A stretch of DNA of 64,000 nt from Rathayibacter sp. Leaf185 (GTDB lineage: Bacteria; Actinomycetota; Actinomycetes; Actinomycetales; Microbacteriaceae): contig NZ_LMPP01000009.1 of assembly GCF_001423885.1 (NCBI RefSeq), positions 235,703 through 299,702 of the forward strand, read 5' to 3'. Below the pieces are notes generated by a model. It saw nothing but the letters and a program-made list of their open reading frames with translations. It did no database searches and was not told the origin of the DNA. Of the stretch, positions 56,674 to 63,981 are shown in pieces; position 1 is the first letter of the stretch, and every line of letters begins with the position of its first letter. The translations under genes and the position numbers were made by a program.

Positions 56674-57561
56674 GTGACTCGAAGCGATGCGCTCCGAGCA
56701 GGGGGCGGCACGTCATCCCTGCGCACCTACCGCTACGTGCGCCTCGCCCTCCTCGCCTCCGTCGTCTTCCTCTCCGTCGCGGTCACGCAGCAGATCGCCG
56801 CAGGCGTGCCGTTGCGCTCCATCAGCGCGCTCTACTACACGCCGGGCCGTTCGGTCTTCGTCGGAGCCCTCTTCGCTGTGTCCCTCGCTCTCGTGGTGCT
56901 GGCAGGAAGGAGCCGCCGACGGTTCCTGCTGCTGCTCGCCGGGATGACGACGCCGGTCATCGCCCTGGTGCCCCCACCTCTGCCGAGCGGCGAAATGCGC
57001 GCCCTCACCGGGTCGGGGTGCCCCTCCGGCTTGGATCGCTGCCCACCGCCCGAGGCGACCGACGCCGCAGCCGTCGGCGTGCTCTCGTATCTGGTGGTCG
57101 CCGCGCTGGTGCTGACGGCCTCGATCGTGCTCGCGGCGGCCGCCCGCACGCTGGACCTCGCTCTCGTTGTCCGCACGGTCGTGGCGAGTGCCCTGCTCGT
57201 CTCGCTCGGCGCGTGGTCGGCGTACCCCTCGTTCGACTACCTCGGACACTACGCGGCGGCCGCGCTGTTCTTCCTCTTCATCGCCGCAGCGGCCGGTGTG
57301 CATTCCGCGGCGCTGCCGGAGGAGGGAACGAGAGGGCCCGGATCGGCTCGCTTCCACTCGATCGTGAACGGCGTCCTGTCGGTGCTGATCTCAGGGGTCG
57401 ACGTCGCGCTGGTCCTCCTGGTGCTCTCGGGTACCGCGGAACCGGTGCTCGGTCCTCAGTGGCTGCTCATCGGAGAGGCCGTGGGGCTGGGGTTGTTCGC
57501 CGCCTTCTGGGTGCTCCAGACGGTCGAGAACTGGAACGAGTCGAACGCAGCGGCACACTGA
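56674..57561 (+). CDS. DUF998-like multi-span membrane protein
   Basis: The 295-residue protein has about eight hydrophobic segments. It opens with YVRLALLASVVFLSVAVTQQI and has SISALYYTPGRSVFVGALFA, a pattern seen in DUF998/DUF3309-like hypothetical membrane proteins. The function is unknown. GTG 56674 starts 2 nt after the PPOX stop, so it is probably co-transcribed. A short loop with paired cysteines (GSGCPSGLDRCPPPEA) may lie outside. Confidence 0.72.
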   Translation: MTRSDALRAGGGTSSLRTYRYVRLALLASVVFLSVAVTQQIAAGVPLRSISALYYTPGRSVFVGALFAVSLALVVLAGRSRRRFLLLLAGMTTPVIALVPPPLPSGEMRALTGSGCPSGLDRCPPPEATDAAAVGVLSYLVVAALVLTASIVLAAAARTLDLALVVRTVVASALLVSLGAWSAYPSFDYLGHYAAAALFFLFIAAAAGVHSAALPEEGTRGPGSARFHSIVNGVLSVLISGVDVALVLLVLSGTAEPVLGPQWLLIGEAVGLGLFAAFWVLQTVENWNESNAAAH

Positions 57562-58256
57562 CCGGCTGCGCGACCGAGGAAGCGCCCGACGCGGCTGCCT
57601 CGACGCCCACCGGCAGCCCGGGGACCAGCACCGTCACCCCGCCGCTGACCGGAGACATCGGCACAGCCTCCTTCTCGGGCCGCGACGGCACAACGGGCAC
57701 ATTCCGCTTCTCTGCGGGCAGCGGCTTCCTCGGCATCCACTCCGACGATCTGGCCACGCAGACCACCGGCCCCATCTCCGTCGTCGGCGCCCTCGATCCG
57801 ACGGCCCCCGATACCGAGTGCTACGACACGGGTATCCGCCTCGGCCTCGGTGACATCGCGCCGGGCGTGAACTTCGAGGGTCGGTGGGGCCTCTCGACCT
57901 TCGATGACGACCCGACGGCGATCGACCAGCTCGTCCTCACGACGAGCACCTTCGCCGATCCGGACTGCGCCGCCGACGTGCTGGCGATCGCCGACATCGA
58001 CTGGAGCATCGACCCGCAGCGACCCGACCTGGTCGCCGTCGACTCCGGGCCGCGCGCCGCGGCGCAGGGCGAGGTCTCGATCGCCGACGGGCAGCCGACC
58101 GCGTACACGGTCGCTCCGAACGACCTCGTACCCGATGTCGCCGCGCGCCTGGGACTGGATGCCGATGACCTGCTCTACCTCAACCCGCTCCGCGGCCACT
58201 CGAACGAGATGCTGATCGTCGGCGAAGAGCTGAACCTCACCCTCGCGGGGCGCTGA
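57459..58256 (+). CDS. LysM-domain lipoprotein-like protein, N-terminus probably lost
   Basis: From the lipobox-like LTGC (Cys codon at 57567) onward this looks like a mature lipoprotein: an Ala/Thr/Pro-rich stretch, a beta-rich domain (FSAGSGFLGIHSDDLATQTTG) with Cys residues at CYDTG and DPDCAADV, and a C-terminal LysM repeat (YTVAPNDLVPDVAARLGLDA). No hydrophobic signal sequence precedes LTGC: the only standard in-frame start nearby is GTG 57459, which gives a polar, Arg-rich leader overlapping the membrane-protein gene. A deletion or frameshift may have removed the signal peptide, making this a pseudogene. The coordinates of the start are therefore provisional. Confidence 0.5.
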   Translation: MAAHRRGRGAGVVRRLLGAPDGRELERVERSGTLTGCATEEAPDAAASTPTGSPGTSTVTPPLTGDIGTASFSGRDGTTGTFRFSAGSGFLGIHSDDLATQTTGPISVVGALDPTAPDTECYDTGIRLGLGDIAPGVNFEGRWGLSTFDDDPTAIDQLVLTTSTFADPDCAADVLAIADIDWSIDPQRPDLVAVDSGPRAAAQGEVSIADGQPTAYTVAPNDLVPDVAARLGLDADDLLYLNPLRGHSNEMLIVGEELNLTLAGR

Positions 58257-58370
58257 GTTCGCTCGCCCACCCGTAGGGGGTGCGACCCGACAAGAGCGCG
58301 AGGTACGGTGACCGGACAGGCGCCGCATCGCCACGACATCCGACGTGCAGAAGCGAACGAGAGGCCGACC

Positions 58371-58859
58371 ATGCAGATCGACGACGAGCAGCAGCTGAAG
58401 CAGAGACTGGGCATCGACTCGTGGAGGAACGTCTCGCGAGACACGTTCATCGACTTCGCGACGGTGCTGCCGGAGGTCAGCGACGAGCTCGGCCGGCGGA
58501 TCCTCGCGCAGTTCCCCGACTTCAAGACACTGGTCCTCGATTCCCTCGTCGGCCTCCGCGATCAAGCGGCGGAGGGGACGAAGGCGAACTGGCGGAGCCA
58601 GAAGAAGGTCCACAAGGCCTTCGCCGAGTACCGCGAGATGCTCACCCGTGAACTCGATCGCGAGAACCTCAGCTCGGAGGACCGCTTCGCCGTCATGAGG
58701 CTCTTCTCGATGGCCGTCAACGACGAGGCGCTGAAGGACTCCGAGCACAAGGAGTTCGTGCTCCGCGCTCTCGGGATGGTGGCCACCGTCGGGATCGTCG
58801 CGGTGACGGCGGGAGCCGCTGTGCTCAGCGGCCGCGGCGGGATCGGCGGCCGCCACTGA
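58371..58859 (+). CDS. Hypothetical protein with C-terminal membrane anchor
   Basis: I do not recognise this 162-residue protein. It is mostly charged and predicted helical (LKQRLGIDSWRNVSRDTFIDF, RDQAAEGTKANWRSQKK) and ends with one hydrophobic segment, MVATVGIVAVTAGAAVLSG, then a short GGIGGRH tail. A tail-anchored membrane protein is suggested. ATG 58371 follows a GAGAGG site. TACGGT at 58305-58310 may be its -10 box. Confidence 0.7.
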   Translation: MQIDDEQQLKQRLGIDSWRNVSRDTFIDFATVLPEVSDELGRRILAQFPDFKTLVLDSLVGLRDQAAEGTKANWRSQKKVHKAFAEYREMLTRELDRENLSSEDRFAVMRLFSMAVNDEALKDSEHKEFVLRALGMVATVGIVAVTAGAAVLSGRGGIGGRH

Positions 58860-58911
58860 GCTACCGCGTTCGGGCGTCACGCACGACTCGGACGCGAACG
58901 GAGACAGGAAC

Positions 58912-58945
58912 GCAGAAGGCCCGCTCTCTCGAGCGGGCCTTCTGC
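58912..58945. terminator. Bidirectional terminator between the hypothetical gene and tRNA-Ala
   Basis: A perfect 15-bp stem (GCAGAAGGCCCGCTC pairs with its complement) with loop TCTC. It ends 4 nt before the tRNA 3' end and lies 52 nt after the + strand stop. Confidence 0.85.
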
Positions 58946-58949
58946 GTAG

Positions 58950-59025
58950 TGGTGGATCCGAGGGGATTCGAACCCCTGACCTCTTCATTGCGAACGAAGC
59001 GCGCTACCAACTGCGCCACGGACCC
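58950..59025 (-). tRNA. tRNA-Ala (anticodon CGC)
   Basis: The minus strand folds as a 76-nt cloverleaf: acceptor GGGTCCG/CGGATCC with the alanine identity pair G3-U70, D arm GCGC, anticodon stem CTTCG/TGAAG with loop TTCGCAA, T arm AGGGG-TTCGAAT-CCCCT, and encoded CCA. The anticodon at positions 34-36 is CGC, which reads GCG codons, frequent in this GC-rich genome. Confidence 0.95.
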
Positions 59026-59099
59026 GTGCCTTCGGTGCCGTCACCGGCCCGAACAACTCGTCCACACTAGCACGCGGCGAGACGGGCCTCAGACGCGGG

Positions 59100-60062
59100 T
59101 CAGGCCCCGCGGCGGCGCTGCAGCGCCTGGTCGAGATCGATCGCGTCGACGCCCTCGACGACGCCCATCGAGGCGAAGCGCGACGACGGACGCGGCGGAG
59201 CCTCGGGGGCCGGTGCGGCGGCACGCGGTGCTCGGATCGGGGCGACCTCGGGGGCCGAGGCGGCGGCGCGCTGGGCGAGCTCCGCCTCCGCTGCTGCCGC
59301 GCGCAGACGCTCGACGGCGTCGATGGACGCCATCGCGCTCGCGGCGACCGTGCCGCGTGAGAGGTAGAGGGGCTTCGGCAGCGGCTGCGGCGTCCAGCTG
59401 GCCTCCGCGGCGGCGGGCGCCTCCTCCTCGACCTCGGACTCCTCGGCGAGCTCCGCCTCGAACACCTCAGCGCGACGCCGGGCGATCTCACCCGTGTCGG
59501 TGACGACCGCGGCGGGCGCGGCCTGGCGGCGTCGACCCGGCGCGAGCAGGAACAGCGTCCCGAGCCCGGCCGCGAGCACGAGCGCCCCGACCAGAGGGAC
59601 GAACCCGGCGCCTCCGAAGGGAAGCATCACGAGACCCACGAGCGCGGCGACGAAGCCCACGAGCACGGTCAGCGCTGCGCCCTGTCGCCAGCGCAGGGCG
59701 CTCGGACCCGTCTGCGTGCTCCGCCTCGTCCTCGCGGCCGCCCGCTGCAGCGCCTCGCGCGCCGCTTTCTCCGCCTGTGCCAGCTCCATCGCCTGTGCCT
59801 TCTCTTCGGCTCGTCGTCGTGTCTCGGTCACCCGGAGCCGGCGCTGCTGCAGCGCGACCTCCCGGGCCGTCGCCTCCGCACGCACGTGCTCGGGCACTTC
59901 CGCGGTCTCGGCGAGGATGCGCAGGGTCTGCTGCAGCCTCACCGCGTTGCGCTCGGTCGCGTTGTACGACCGGCGGCGCATCCACGTGGGGATCAGATAG
60001 GCGACCCACAGAACGGCGGCGAGCGCCCAGACGACGCCCCCACCCAGCCAGTCGCTACTCAT
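59100..60062 (-). CDS. SepX/GLPR-like actinobacterial divisome membrane protein (inferred)
   Basis: The 320-residue protein has one N-terminal membrane span (VVWALAAVLWVAYLIPTWM), a basic ATERNAVRLQQTLRILAE stretch, a long charged helical segment rich in Ala/Glu/Arg, then two more hydrophobic segments (ALTVLVGFVAALVGLVMLPF and VPLVGALVLAAGLGTLFLL) and a low-complexity acidic/Pro-rich tail. The N-terminal pattern and the position next to rimJ and galU match SepX (Streptomyces) and GLPR (Corynebacterium), which bind FtsZ or the gephyrin-like Glp. Identity is inferred from synteny and topology; experimental function is not implied. Confidence 0.68.
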   Translation of the reverse strand: MSSDWLGGGVVWALAAVLWVAYLIPTWMRRRSYNATERNAVRLQQTLRILAETAEVPEHVRAEATAREVALQQRRLRVTETRRRAEEKAQAMELAQAEKAAREALQRAAARTRRSTQTGPSALRWRQGAALTVLVGFVAALVGLVMLPFGGAGFVPLVGALVLAAGLGTLFLLAPGRRRQAAPAAVVTDTGEIARRRAEVFEAELAEESEVEEEAPAAAEASWTPQPLPKPLYLSRGTVAASAMASIDAVERLRAAAAEAELAQRAAASAPEVAPIRAPRAAAPAPEAPPRPSSRFASMGVVEGVDAIDLDQALQRRRGA

Positions 60063-60069
60063 GGAGCCA

Positions 60070-60075
60070 ACGCTA
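60070..60075 (-). promoter_or_regulatory. Leaderless-type -10 box of the SepX/GLPR-like gene
   Basis: On the minus strand TAGCGT is followed by 7 nt and ATG 60062. Confidence 0.55.
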
Positions 60076-60101
60076 GGAGTACGCGGAGCTCCCGTCCGTC
60101 A

Positions 60102-60827
60102 TTACGGGTAGGTGTGTCCGTACGGATCGCGGATCAATCGGGATCCCGAGGAGGGGATGCCCGCGCCGTCGGGCGGCCCCGAGAGTCCCGAGCGACGCGA
60201 TGCGCGCAGGTCGGCGTCGCTCGGCACACCCACTTCGGCCGGCACCTGACCGTCGAGGTAGCGGCGGAGGACACCTCGAGGGACCTCCTCCGCCACGAGA
60301 GCGAAGCAGAAGTGGTCGCGCCAATCACCGTTGATGTGGATGAACCGCCGACGCAGACCCTCGTAGCGGAAGCCGAGCTTCTCGACCACGCGCAGGCTCG
60401 GCCGGTTCTCGGGGCGGATGCAGATCTCGATGCGGTGCAGGCCGAGGTCGAAGAACGCGTGGTCGGTCGCCAGCGCCACCGCGACCGGGGTGATACCGCG
60501 ACCGGCGAAGCGCTCGGACACCCAGTAGCCGATCGAGCCGGAGGAGAGGGAGCCGTAGCCGATGTTCGACACGTTGAGCTGACCGGCCAGCTCGCCGTCC
60601 CAGTCGATGAGGAAGGGAGCGCCGCCACCCGCCCTGGCGTTCTGCTGCAGAGCCCGGATGCTCGCGCGGACGTCGAAGGCCGCTCCGCCGCGCGGATCGG
60701 ACGCCTCCCACTGCCGGAGCCACGCACGATTGGCGATCAGCTCGCGCTCGAGGGGGCGGGCATCCCTGACCCTGATGGGGCGGATGGTGACACGACCCTC
60801 GGAGAGGGTCGGCATCGGCAGTGGCAT
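60102..60827 (-). CDS. rimJ: GNAT N-acetyltransferase, RimJ-like
   Basis: The 241-residue protein has the RimJ/RimL opening VTIRPIRVRDARPLERELI, an acetyl-CoA pyrophosphate loop ERFAGRGITPVAVALATDH and LHRIEICIRPENRPSLRVVEKLGF, followed by GDWRDHFCFAL. RimJ-type enzymes acetylate protein N-termini such as ribosomal S5. About 40 C-terminal residues extend beyond the domain. The protein sits between galU and the SepX/GLPR-like gene, as in other actinobacteria. Confidence 0.87.
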   Translation of the reverse strand: MPLPMPTLSEGRVTIRPIRVRDARPLERELIANRAWLRQWEASDPRGGAAFDVRASIRALQQNARAGGGAPFLIDWDGELAGQLNVSNIGYGSLSSGSIGYWVSERFAGRGITPVAVALATDHAFFDLGLHRIEICIRPENRPSLRVVEKLGFRYEGLRRRFIHINGDWRDHFCFALVAEEVPRGVLRRYLDGQVPAEVGVPSDADLRASRRSGLSGPPDGAGIPSSGSRLIRDPYGHTYP

Positions 60828-60833
60828 GAGCCG

Positions 60834-60839
60834 ACCCTA
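60834..60839 (-). promoter_or_regulatory. Leaderless-type -10 box of rimJ
   Basis: On the minus strand TAGGGT is followed by 6 nt and ATG 60827. Confidence 0.6.
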
Positions 60840-60903
60840 CTGCGCCGTCGCGGCCCGGGAAGGGGCTGGACTCGCGAGCCCGGAGGGGTTGCGCACGACG
60901 ACG

Positions 60904-60947
60904 GAACGGCCGGGATCCCGCAGAGCTGCAGAGGATCCCGGCCGTTC
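60904..60947 (-). terminator. Terminator of galU
   Basis: A 15-bp perfect stem (GAACGGCCGGGATCC with its complement) and a 14-nt loop begin 17 nt after the galU stop, separating it from rimJ. Confidence 0.8.
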
Positions 60948-60963
60948 GGAGTCGTCGCGACGA

Positions 60964-61854
60964 TCAGAGCGTCTTGGCGAACTCCTTGAGCCACGGCTTG
61001 AGGTCGACACCGAGGTCGTCGCGGTCGGAGGCGAGCTGCACGATCGCCTTGATGTAGTCGAGCTTGTCGCCGGTGTCGTAGCGACGACCGCGGAAGACGA
61101 CGCCGTAGACGCCGCCGAACTCGGCCGGGTCCTGGGCCATGCGCTCGAGCGCGTCGGTCAGCTGGATTTCGCCGCCCTTGCCGGGCGCGGTGTCCTCGAG
61201 GACGCCGAAGACGTCGGGCTTGAGGACGTAGCGGCCGATGATCGCGAGATTCGACGGAGCGTCCTCCTTCGACGGCTTCTCGACGAGGCCGGTGATGCGC
61301 ACCACGTCGTCCTCGTCGGTCGCCTCGACCGCGGCGCAGCCGTAGAGGTGGATCTGGTCGGGGTCGACCTCGAGCAGAGCGACGACCGTCGTGTCGCGCT
61401 GCTCGGCGACGTCGATCATGCGGGTGAGGAGAGGATCGCGCGCGTCGATCAGGTCGTCTCCGAGGAGCACGGCGAACGGCTCGTCGCCGACGTGGCGCTG
61501 AGCGCGCGAGACGGCGTGGCCGAGACCCTTCGGCTCGCCCTGGCGGACGAAGTGCACGTCGGCGAGGTCGCTCGCGTACTTGACGTGGGCGAGCTTGGCG
61601 TCGTCGAGCTTCTTGGCGAGGTTCTGCTCGAGCTCGGGGACGGAGTCGAAGTGGTTCGCCAGCGCGTTCTTGTTGCGGCCGATGATCACGAGGACGTCCT
61701 CGAGGCCGGCGTTCGCCGCCTCCTCGACCACGTACTGGATCGCGGGCTTGTCGACGACCGGCAGCATCTCCTTGGGGATGGCCTTGGTCGCCGGCAGGAA
61801 CCGGGTTCCGAGACCGGCGGCGGGGATGACTGCTTTACGGATTCGAGTGCCCAT
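60964..61854 (-). CDS. galU: UTP--glucose-1-phosphate uridylyltransferase
   Basis: The 296-residue enzyme starts with the nucleotidyltransferase motif IPAAGLGTRFLPATKAIPK and has LPVVDKPAIQYVVEEA, FAVLLGDDLID, GLVEKPSKEDAPSN and GEIQLTDALERM. It makes UDP-glucose for wall polysaccharides and glycolipids. TACGAT lies 8 nt before ATG 61854 on the minus strand, again a leaderless type. Confidence 0.95.
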   Translation of the reverse strand: MGTRIRKAVIPAAGLGTRFLPATKAIPKEMLPVVDKPAIQYVVEEAANAGLEDVLVIIGRNKNALANHFDSVPELEQNLAKKLDDAKLAHVKYASDLADVHFVRQGEPKGLGHAVSRAQRHVGDEPFAVLLGDDLIDARDPLLTRMIDVAEQRDTTVVALLEVDPDQIHLYGCAAVEATDEDDVVRITGLVEKPSKEDAPSNLAIIGRYVLKPDVFGVLEDTAPGKGGEIQLTDALERMAQDPAEFGGVYGVVFRGRRYDTGDKLDYIKAIVQLASDRDDLGVDLKPWLKEFAKTL

Positions 61855-61862
61855 GGGGCGTC

Positions 61863-61868
61863 ATCGTA
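61863..61868 (-). promoter_or_regulatory. Leaderless-type -10 box of galU
   Basis: On the minus strand TACGAT is followed by 8 nt and ATG 61854. Confidence 0.45.
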
Positions 61869-61996
61869 GCGGAGGCGGTGGTCCGGGATGTTTCCGCTGT
61901 CCGGCGGCGGGTGGGGTGCCGCACACCCCTCTTCCCGGGTCACAGCGCCGCCTGGGCCCGCGTTCCGGGCCGCATCAGGCCCTGTGAGCCCCGATC

Positions 61997-62002
61997 TAGA
62001 CT
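61997..62002 (+). promoter_or_regulatory. Leaderless-type -10 box of the 5-formyl-THF cyclo-ligase gene
   Basis: TAGACT is followed by 6 nt and ATG 62009. Confidence 0.6.
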
Positions 62003-62008
62003 GAGCGC

Positions 62009-62593
62009 ATGCCCGCCGACATCACGCATGAGAAGCGCGCGCTCCGTGCCGAGCTGCGCGAGCGCCGGCGCACGCAGACCGCGACGGCCCGCGAGCACGC
62101 CGCCGCCCGCATCACCGAGCACCTGATCGAGCTCGCCACCCGTGCGAACGCGACCTCCCTCGCCTGCTACCTCTCGGCGCCCGACGAGCCGAGCACCAGG
62201 CCGTTCCTCGGCTGGGCCGAGGCCCGCGGCATCCGCGTCCTCTTCCCGATCTCCCGGCAGGACGGGCTCCTCGACTGGGCCGTCGGCGACGGTCACACCG
62301 AGACCCAGGGCCTGTTCGGCATGCCGGAGCCGGTCGGCAAGCTGCTCGGCCCCATCGCGATCAACGACGTCGACCTCATCATCGTCCCCGCCGCCACGGT
62401 CGATCGTCGGGGCATGCGGATGGGCTGGGGTCGCGGCTACTTCGACAAGACCCTCGGCTCGATGGAGAAGTGTCCGCCCGTCTACGCGGTCGTCTTCGAC
62501 AGCGAGCTCGTCGACCACGTGCCGAGCGAAGTGCACGACCAGGCCGTCGACGGAGTCGTGACCCCCTCCGGCATCGTCGATCTGCGCCACTGA
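62009..62593 (+). CDS. 5-formyltetrahydrofolate cyclo-ligase
   Basis: The 194-residue protein has EKRALRAELRERRR, LACYLSAPDEPSTRPFLG and the diagnostic GRGYFDKTL nucleotide loop (MRMGWGRGYFDKTL). It converts 5-formyl-THF to 5,10-methenyl-THF with ATP. It is divergent from galU and is followed after 44 bp by the zinc-ribbon gene and mscL, an arrangement common in actinobacteria. Confidence 0.93.
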   Translation: MPADITHEKRALRAELRERRRTQTATAREHAAARITEHLIELATRANATSLACYLSAPDEPSTRPFLGWAEARGIRVLFPISRQDGLLDWAVGDGHTETQGLFGMPEPVGKLLGPIAINDVDLIIVPAATVDRRGMRMGWGRGYFDKTLGSMEKCPPVYAVVFDSELVDHVPSEVHDQAVDGVVTPSGIVDLRH

Positions 62594-62637
62594 TCCCCCT
62601 CACTACTCCCCCTGATCCGCCCCCCGAGGAGCCCCCT

Positions 62638-63039
62638 GTGCCCACCTACTCCTACCGCTGCACGCAGTGCGGCAACGCCTTCGACATCCAGCAGAAGTTC
62701 ACCGACGACACGCTCACCGAGTGCCCGAGCTGCCAGGGGGCGCTCCGCAAGGTGTTCAGCGCTGTCGGAGTGACCTTCAACGGGTCGGGCTTCTACCGCA
62801 CCGATTCGCGCTCGTCGGAGTCGAAGTCGAGCGAGAAGTCGTCGGGCGGCGACACGTCGTCGTCGGGCGAGAAGTCCGGAGGCGCTGCTGCACCGGCCTC
62901 CACCGCCGCGTCGTCGAGCGGCTCGGGATCGTCCTCGTCCTCTTCTTCCTCCTCTTCTTCCTCCTCTTCTTCCTCCTCCTCCTCGGGATCCTCCAGTTCG
63001 GGATCCTCCGGCTCGGGGTCGTCCTCCTCCGGGAGCTGA
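62638..63039 (+). CDS. FmdB family zinc-ribbon protein with serine-rich tail
   Basis: The 133-residue protein begins with the FmdB zinc ribbon: C8 and C11 in YRCTQCG, C29 and C32 in ECPSCQ, and RKVFSAVGVTFNGSGFY. The remaining 75 residues are almost only Ser, Gly, Lys, Glu and Ala, including 19 consecutive serines (62929-62985, mostly TCC/TCT codons). The role of the family is unknown. GTG 62638 overlaps no other gene and starts the conserved domain. mscL follows after 41 bp. Confidence 0.85.
   Translation: MPTYSYRCTQCGNAFDIQQKFTDDTLTECPSCQGALRKVFSAVGVTFNGSGFYRTDSRSSESKSSEKSSGGDTSSSGEKSGGAAAPASTAASSSGSGSSSSSSSSSSSSSSSSSSSGSSSSGSSGSGSSSSGS
62929..62985 (+). repeat. Serine-codon microsatellite
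   Basis: Nineteen serine codons in a row, including repeated TCC-TCC-TCT-TCT blocks of 12 bp. The tract is pyrimidine-pure on the + strand except for the flanking TCG codons, so length variation by slippage is plausible. Confidence 0.8.
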
Positions 63040-63080
63040 CCCGAGCGCCCCTCCGCCCGCCGGCAGAAACGGACCAGACC

Positions 63081-63533
63081 ATGATCAACGGCTTCAAAGA
63101 GTTCATCCTCCGCGGCAATGTCATCGACCTGGCTGTCGCCGTGGTCATCGGCGCCGCGTTCACCACCATCGTCAACGCGATCGTCACGGGGATCTTCAAC
63201 CCGATCATCGGCGTGCTCTTCGACGCCTCCTCGCTCTCGGCCCTCACCTGGACCATCCGCGAGGGCACAGGTGGTGAGGACCCGACGGTAATCGCCTACG
63301 GAGCCGTCATCTCGGCGCTCATTCAGTTCGTGATCGTCGCCTTCGTCCTCTACTTCGCGTTCGTCCTCCCGATCAACCACCTCAAGAACGCGGCCTTCAA
63401 GAAGAAGATGGACGACGCCCCCGCCGCCGAGGACAAGGCCCCGACCGAGCTCGAGCTCCTCGCCGACATCCGCGACCTCCTCGCGAACGGCGGCACCGCC
63501 ACCACCGCCAACTCGGGCAAGCACGTCGACTGA
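63081..63533 (+). CDS. mscL: Large-conductance mechanosensitive channel
   Basis: The 150-residue protein has the MscL amphipathic N-terminus MINGFKEFILRGNVIDLAVA and TM1 VVIGAAFTTIVNAIVTGIFNP, a periplasmic loop, TM2 ISALIQFVIVAFVLYFAFV and a charged C-terminal helix TELELLADIRDLL. It releases solutes under hypo-osmotic shock. Two copies of the dispersed element follow its stop. Confidence 0.94.
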   Translation: MINGFKEFILRGNVIDLAVAVVIGAAFTTIVNAIVTGIFNPIIGVLFDASSLSALTWTIREGTGGEDPTVIAYGAVISALIQFVIVAFVLYFAFVLPINHLKNAAFKKKMDDAPAAEDKAPTELELLADIRDLLANGGTATTANSGKHVD

Positions 63534-63541
63534 ATTGTTCT

Positions 63542-63648
63542 GTCTTCTTTCGCCGGAGGCGAAAGAAGACCGCGGTCGGCTTCCCGAGGTGGTCGCGATC
63601 TGCAGAGCGTTGTGCGAACGGGGCGCCTGAAACGCTGACACGCGTTTC
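63542..63648 (+). repeat. Dispersed element R, copy E (complete)
   Basis: Hairpin 1 (63542-63570) has a perfect 13-bp stem (GTCTTCTTTCGCC) and three-base loop, 8 nt after the mscL stop. The core has CGCGGTCGGCTT and CTGCAGAGCG. Hairpin 2 (63629-63648) is GAAACGC-TGACAC-GCGTTTC. Confidence 0.85.
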
Positions 63649-63669
63649 GAACGACTGCGGAGTTGTCTT

Positions 63670-63777
63670 GTCTTCTTTCGCCGGAAGCGAAAGAAGACCG
63701 CGGTCGGCTTCCCGAGGTGGGAGCGTTCCGCAGAGCGCTGTGCGGACGGGGCGCCCGAAACGCTGACACGCGTTTCG
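63670..63777 (+). repeat. Dispersed element R, copy F (complete, tandem to E)
   Basis: Nearly identical to copy E: hairpin 1 (63670-63698, one stem pair lost), core with CCGCAGAGCG, hairpin 2 (63756-63777). Between E and F the unit repeats with a period of about 128 bp. The interval 63534-64000 holds E, F, a half terminator and IS-end-like repeats; I see no gene. Confidence 0.85.
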
Positions 63778-63850
63778 AACGACCCCTACTCCCCAGGGGG
63801 TGCGGCTTCTGGCCTTCCGCAGGCTCAGCGGTGCGTGTGCGGAGTGTCAC

Positions 63851-63874
63851 TGAGGGAACCCCGGACCGTCGAGG
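63851..63874 (+). repeat. Half of the terminator at 45820, including the stop codon, repeated
   Basis: These 24 bases match 45814-45837 exactly, from TGAGGGAACC to CCGTCGAGG. The second arm of the stem is missing; the sequence runs instead into the IS-end-like repeats 33 bases later. Confidence 0.7.
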
Positions 63875-63906
63875 GGGCCAGCTCTTCCGGACGGCTTCGA
63901 CTGTGA

Positions 63907-63981
63907 TGTCTCAGGACTTCGGTGACGGTTCTGTCTCGGGACTTCGGTGACGGTTTGTGTCTCAGGACTTCGGTGACGGTT
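63907..63981 (+). repeat. Three tandem IS-terminus-like repeats
   Basis: Units of 24 bases beginning TGTCTCRGGACTTCGG and ending GACGGTT occur at 63907, 63932 and 63958. TGT...-type ends with this TGTCTC/GGTGAC pattern are typical of IS481-like actinobacterial elements, so an IS may begin beyond the window. No transposase is visible here. Confidence 0.6.

Noticed and set aside
63663..63950. 95-codon frame after mscL
   Set aside because: It lies within element copy F and the IS-end-like repeats and has no protein-like features.
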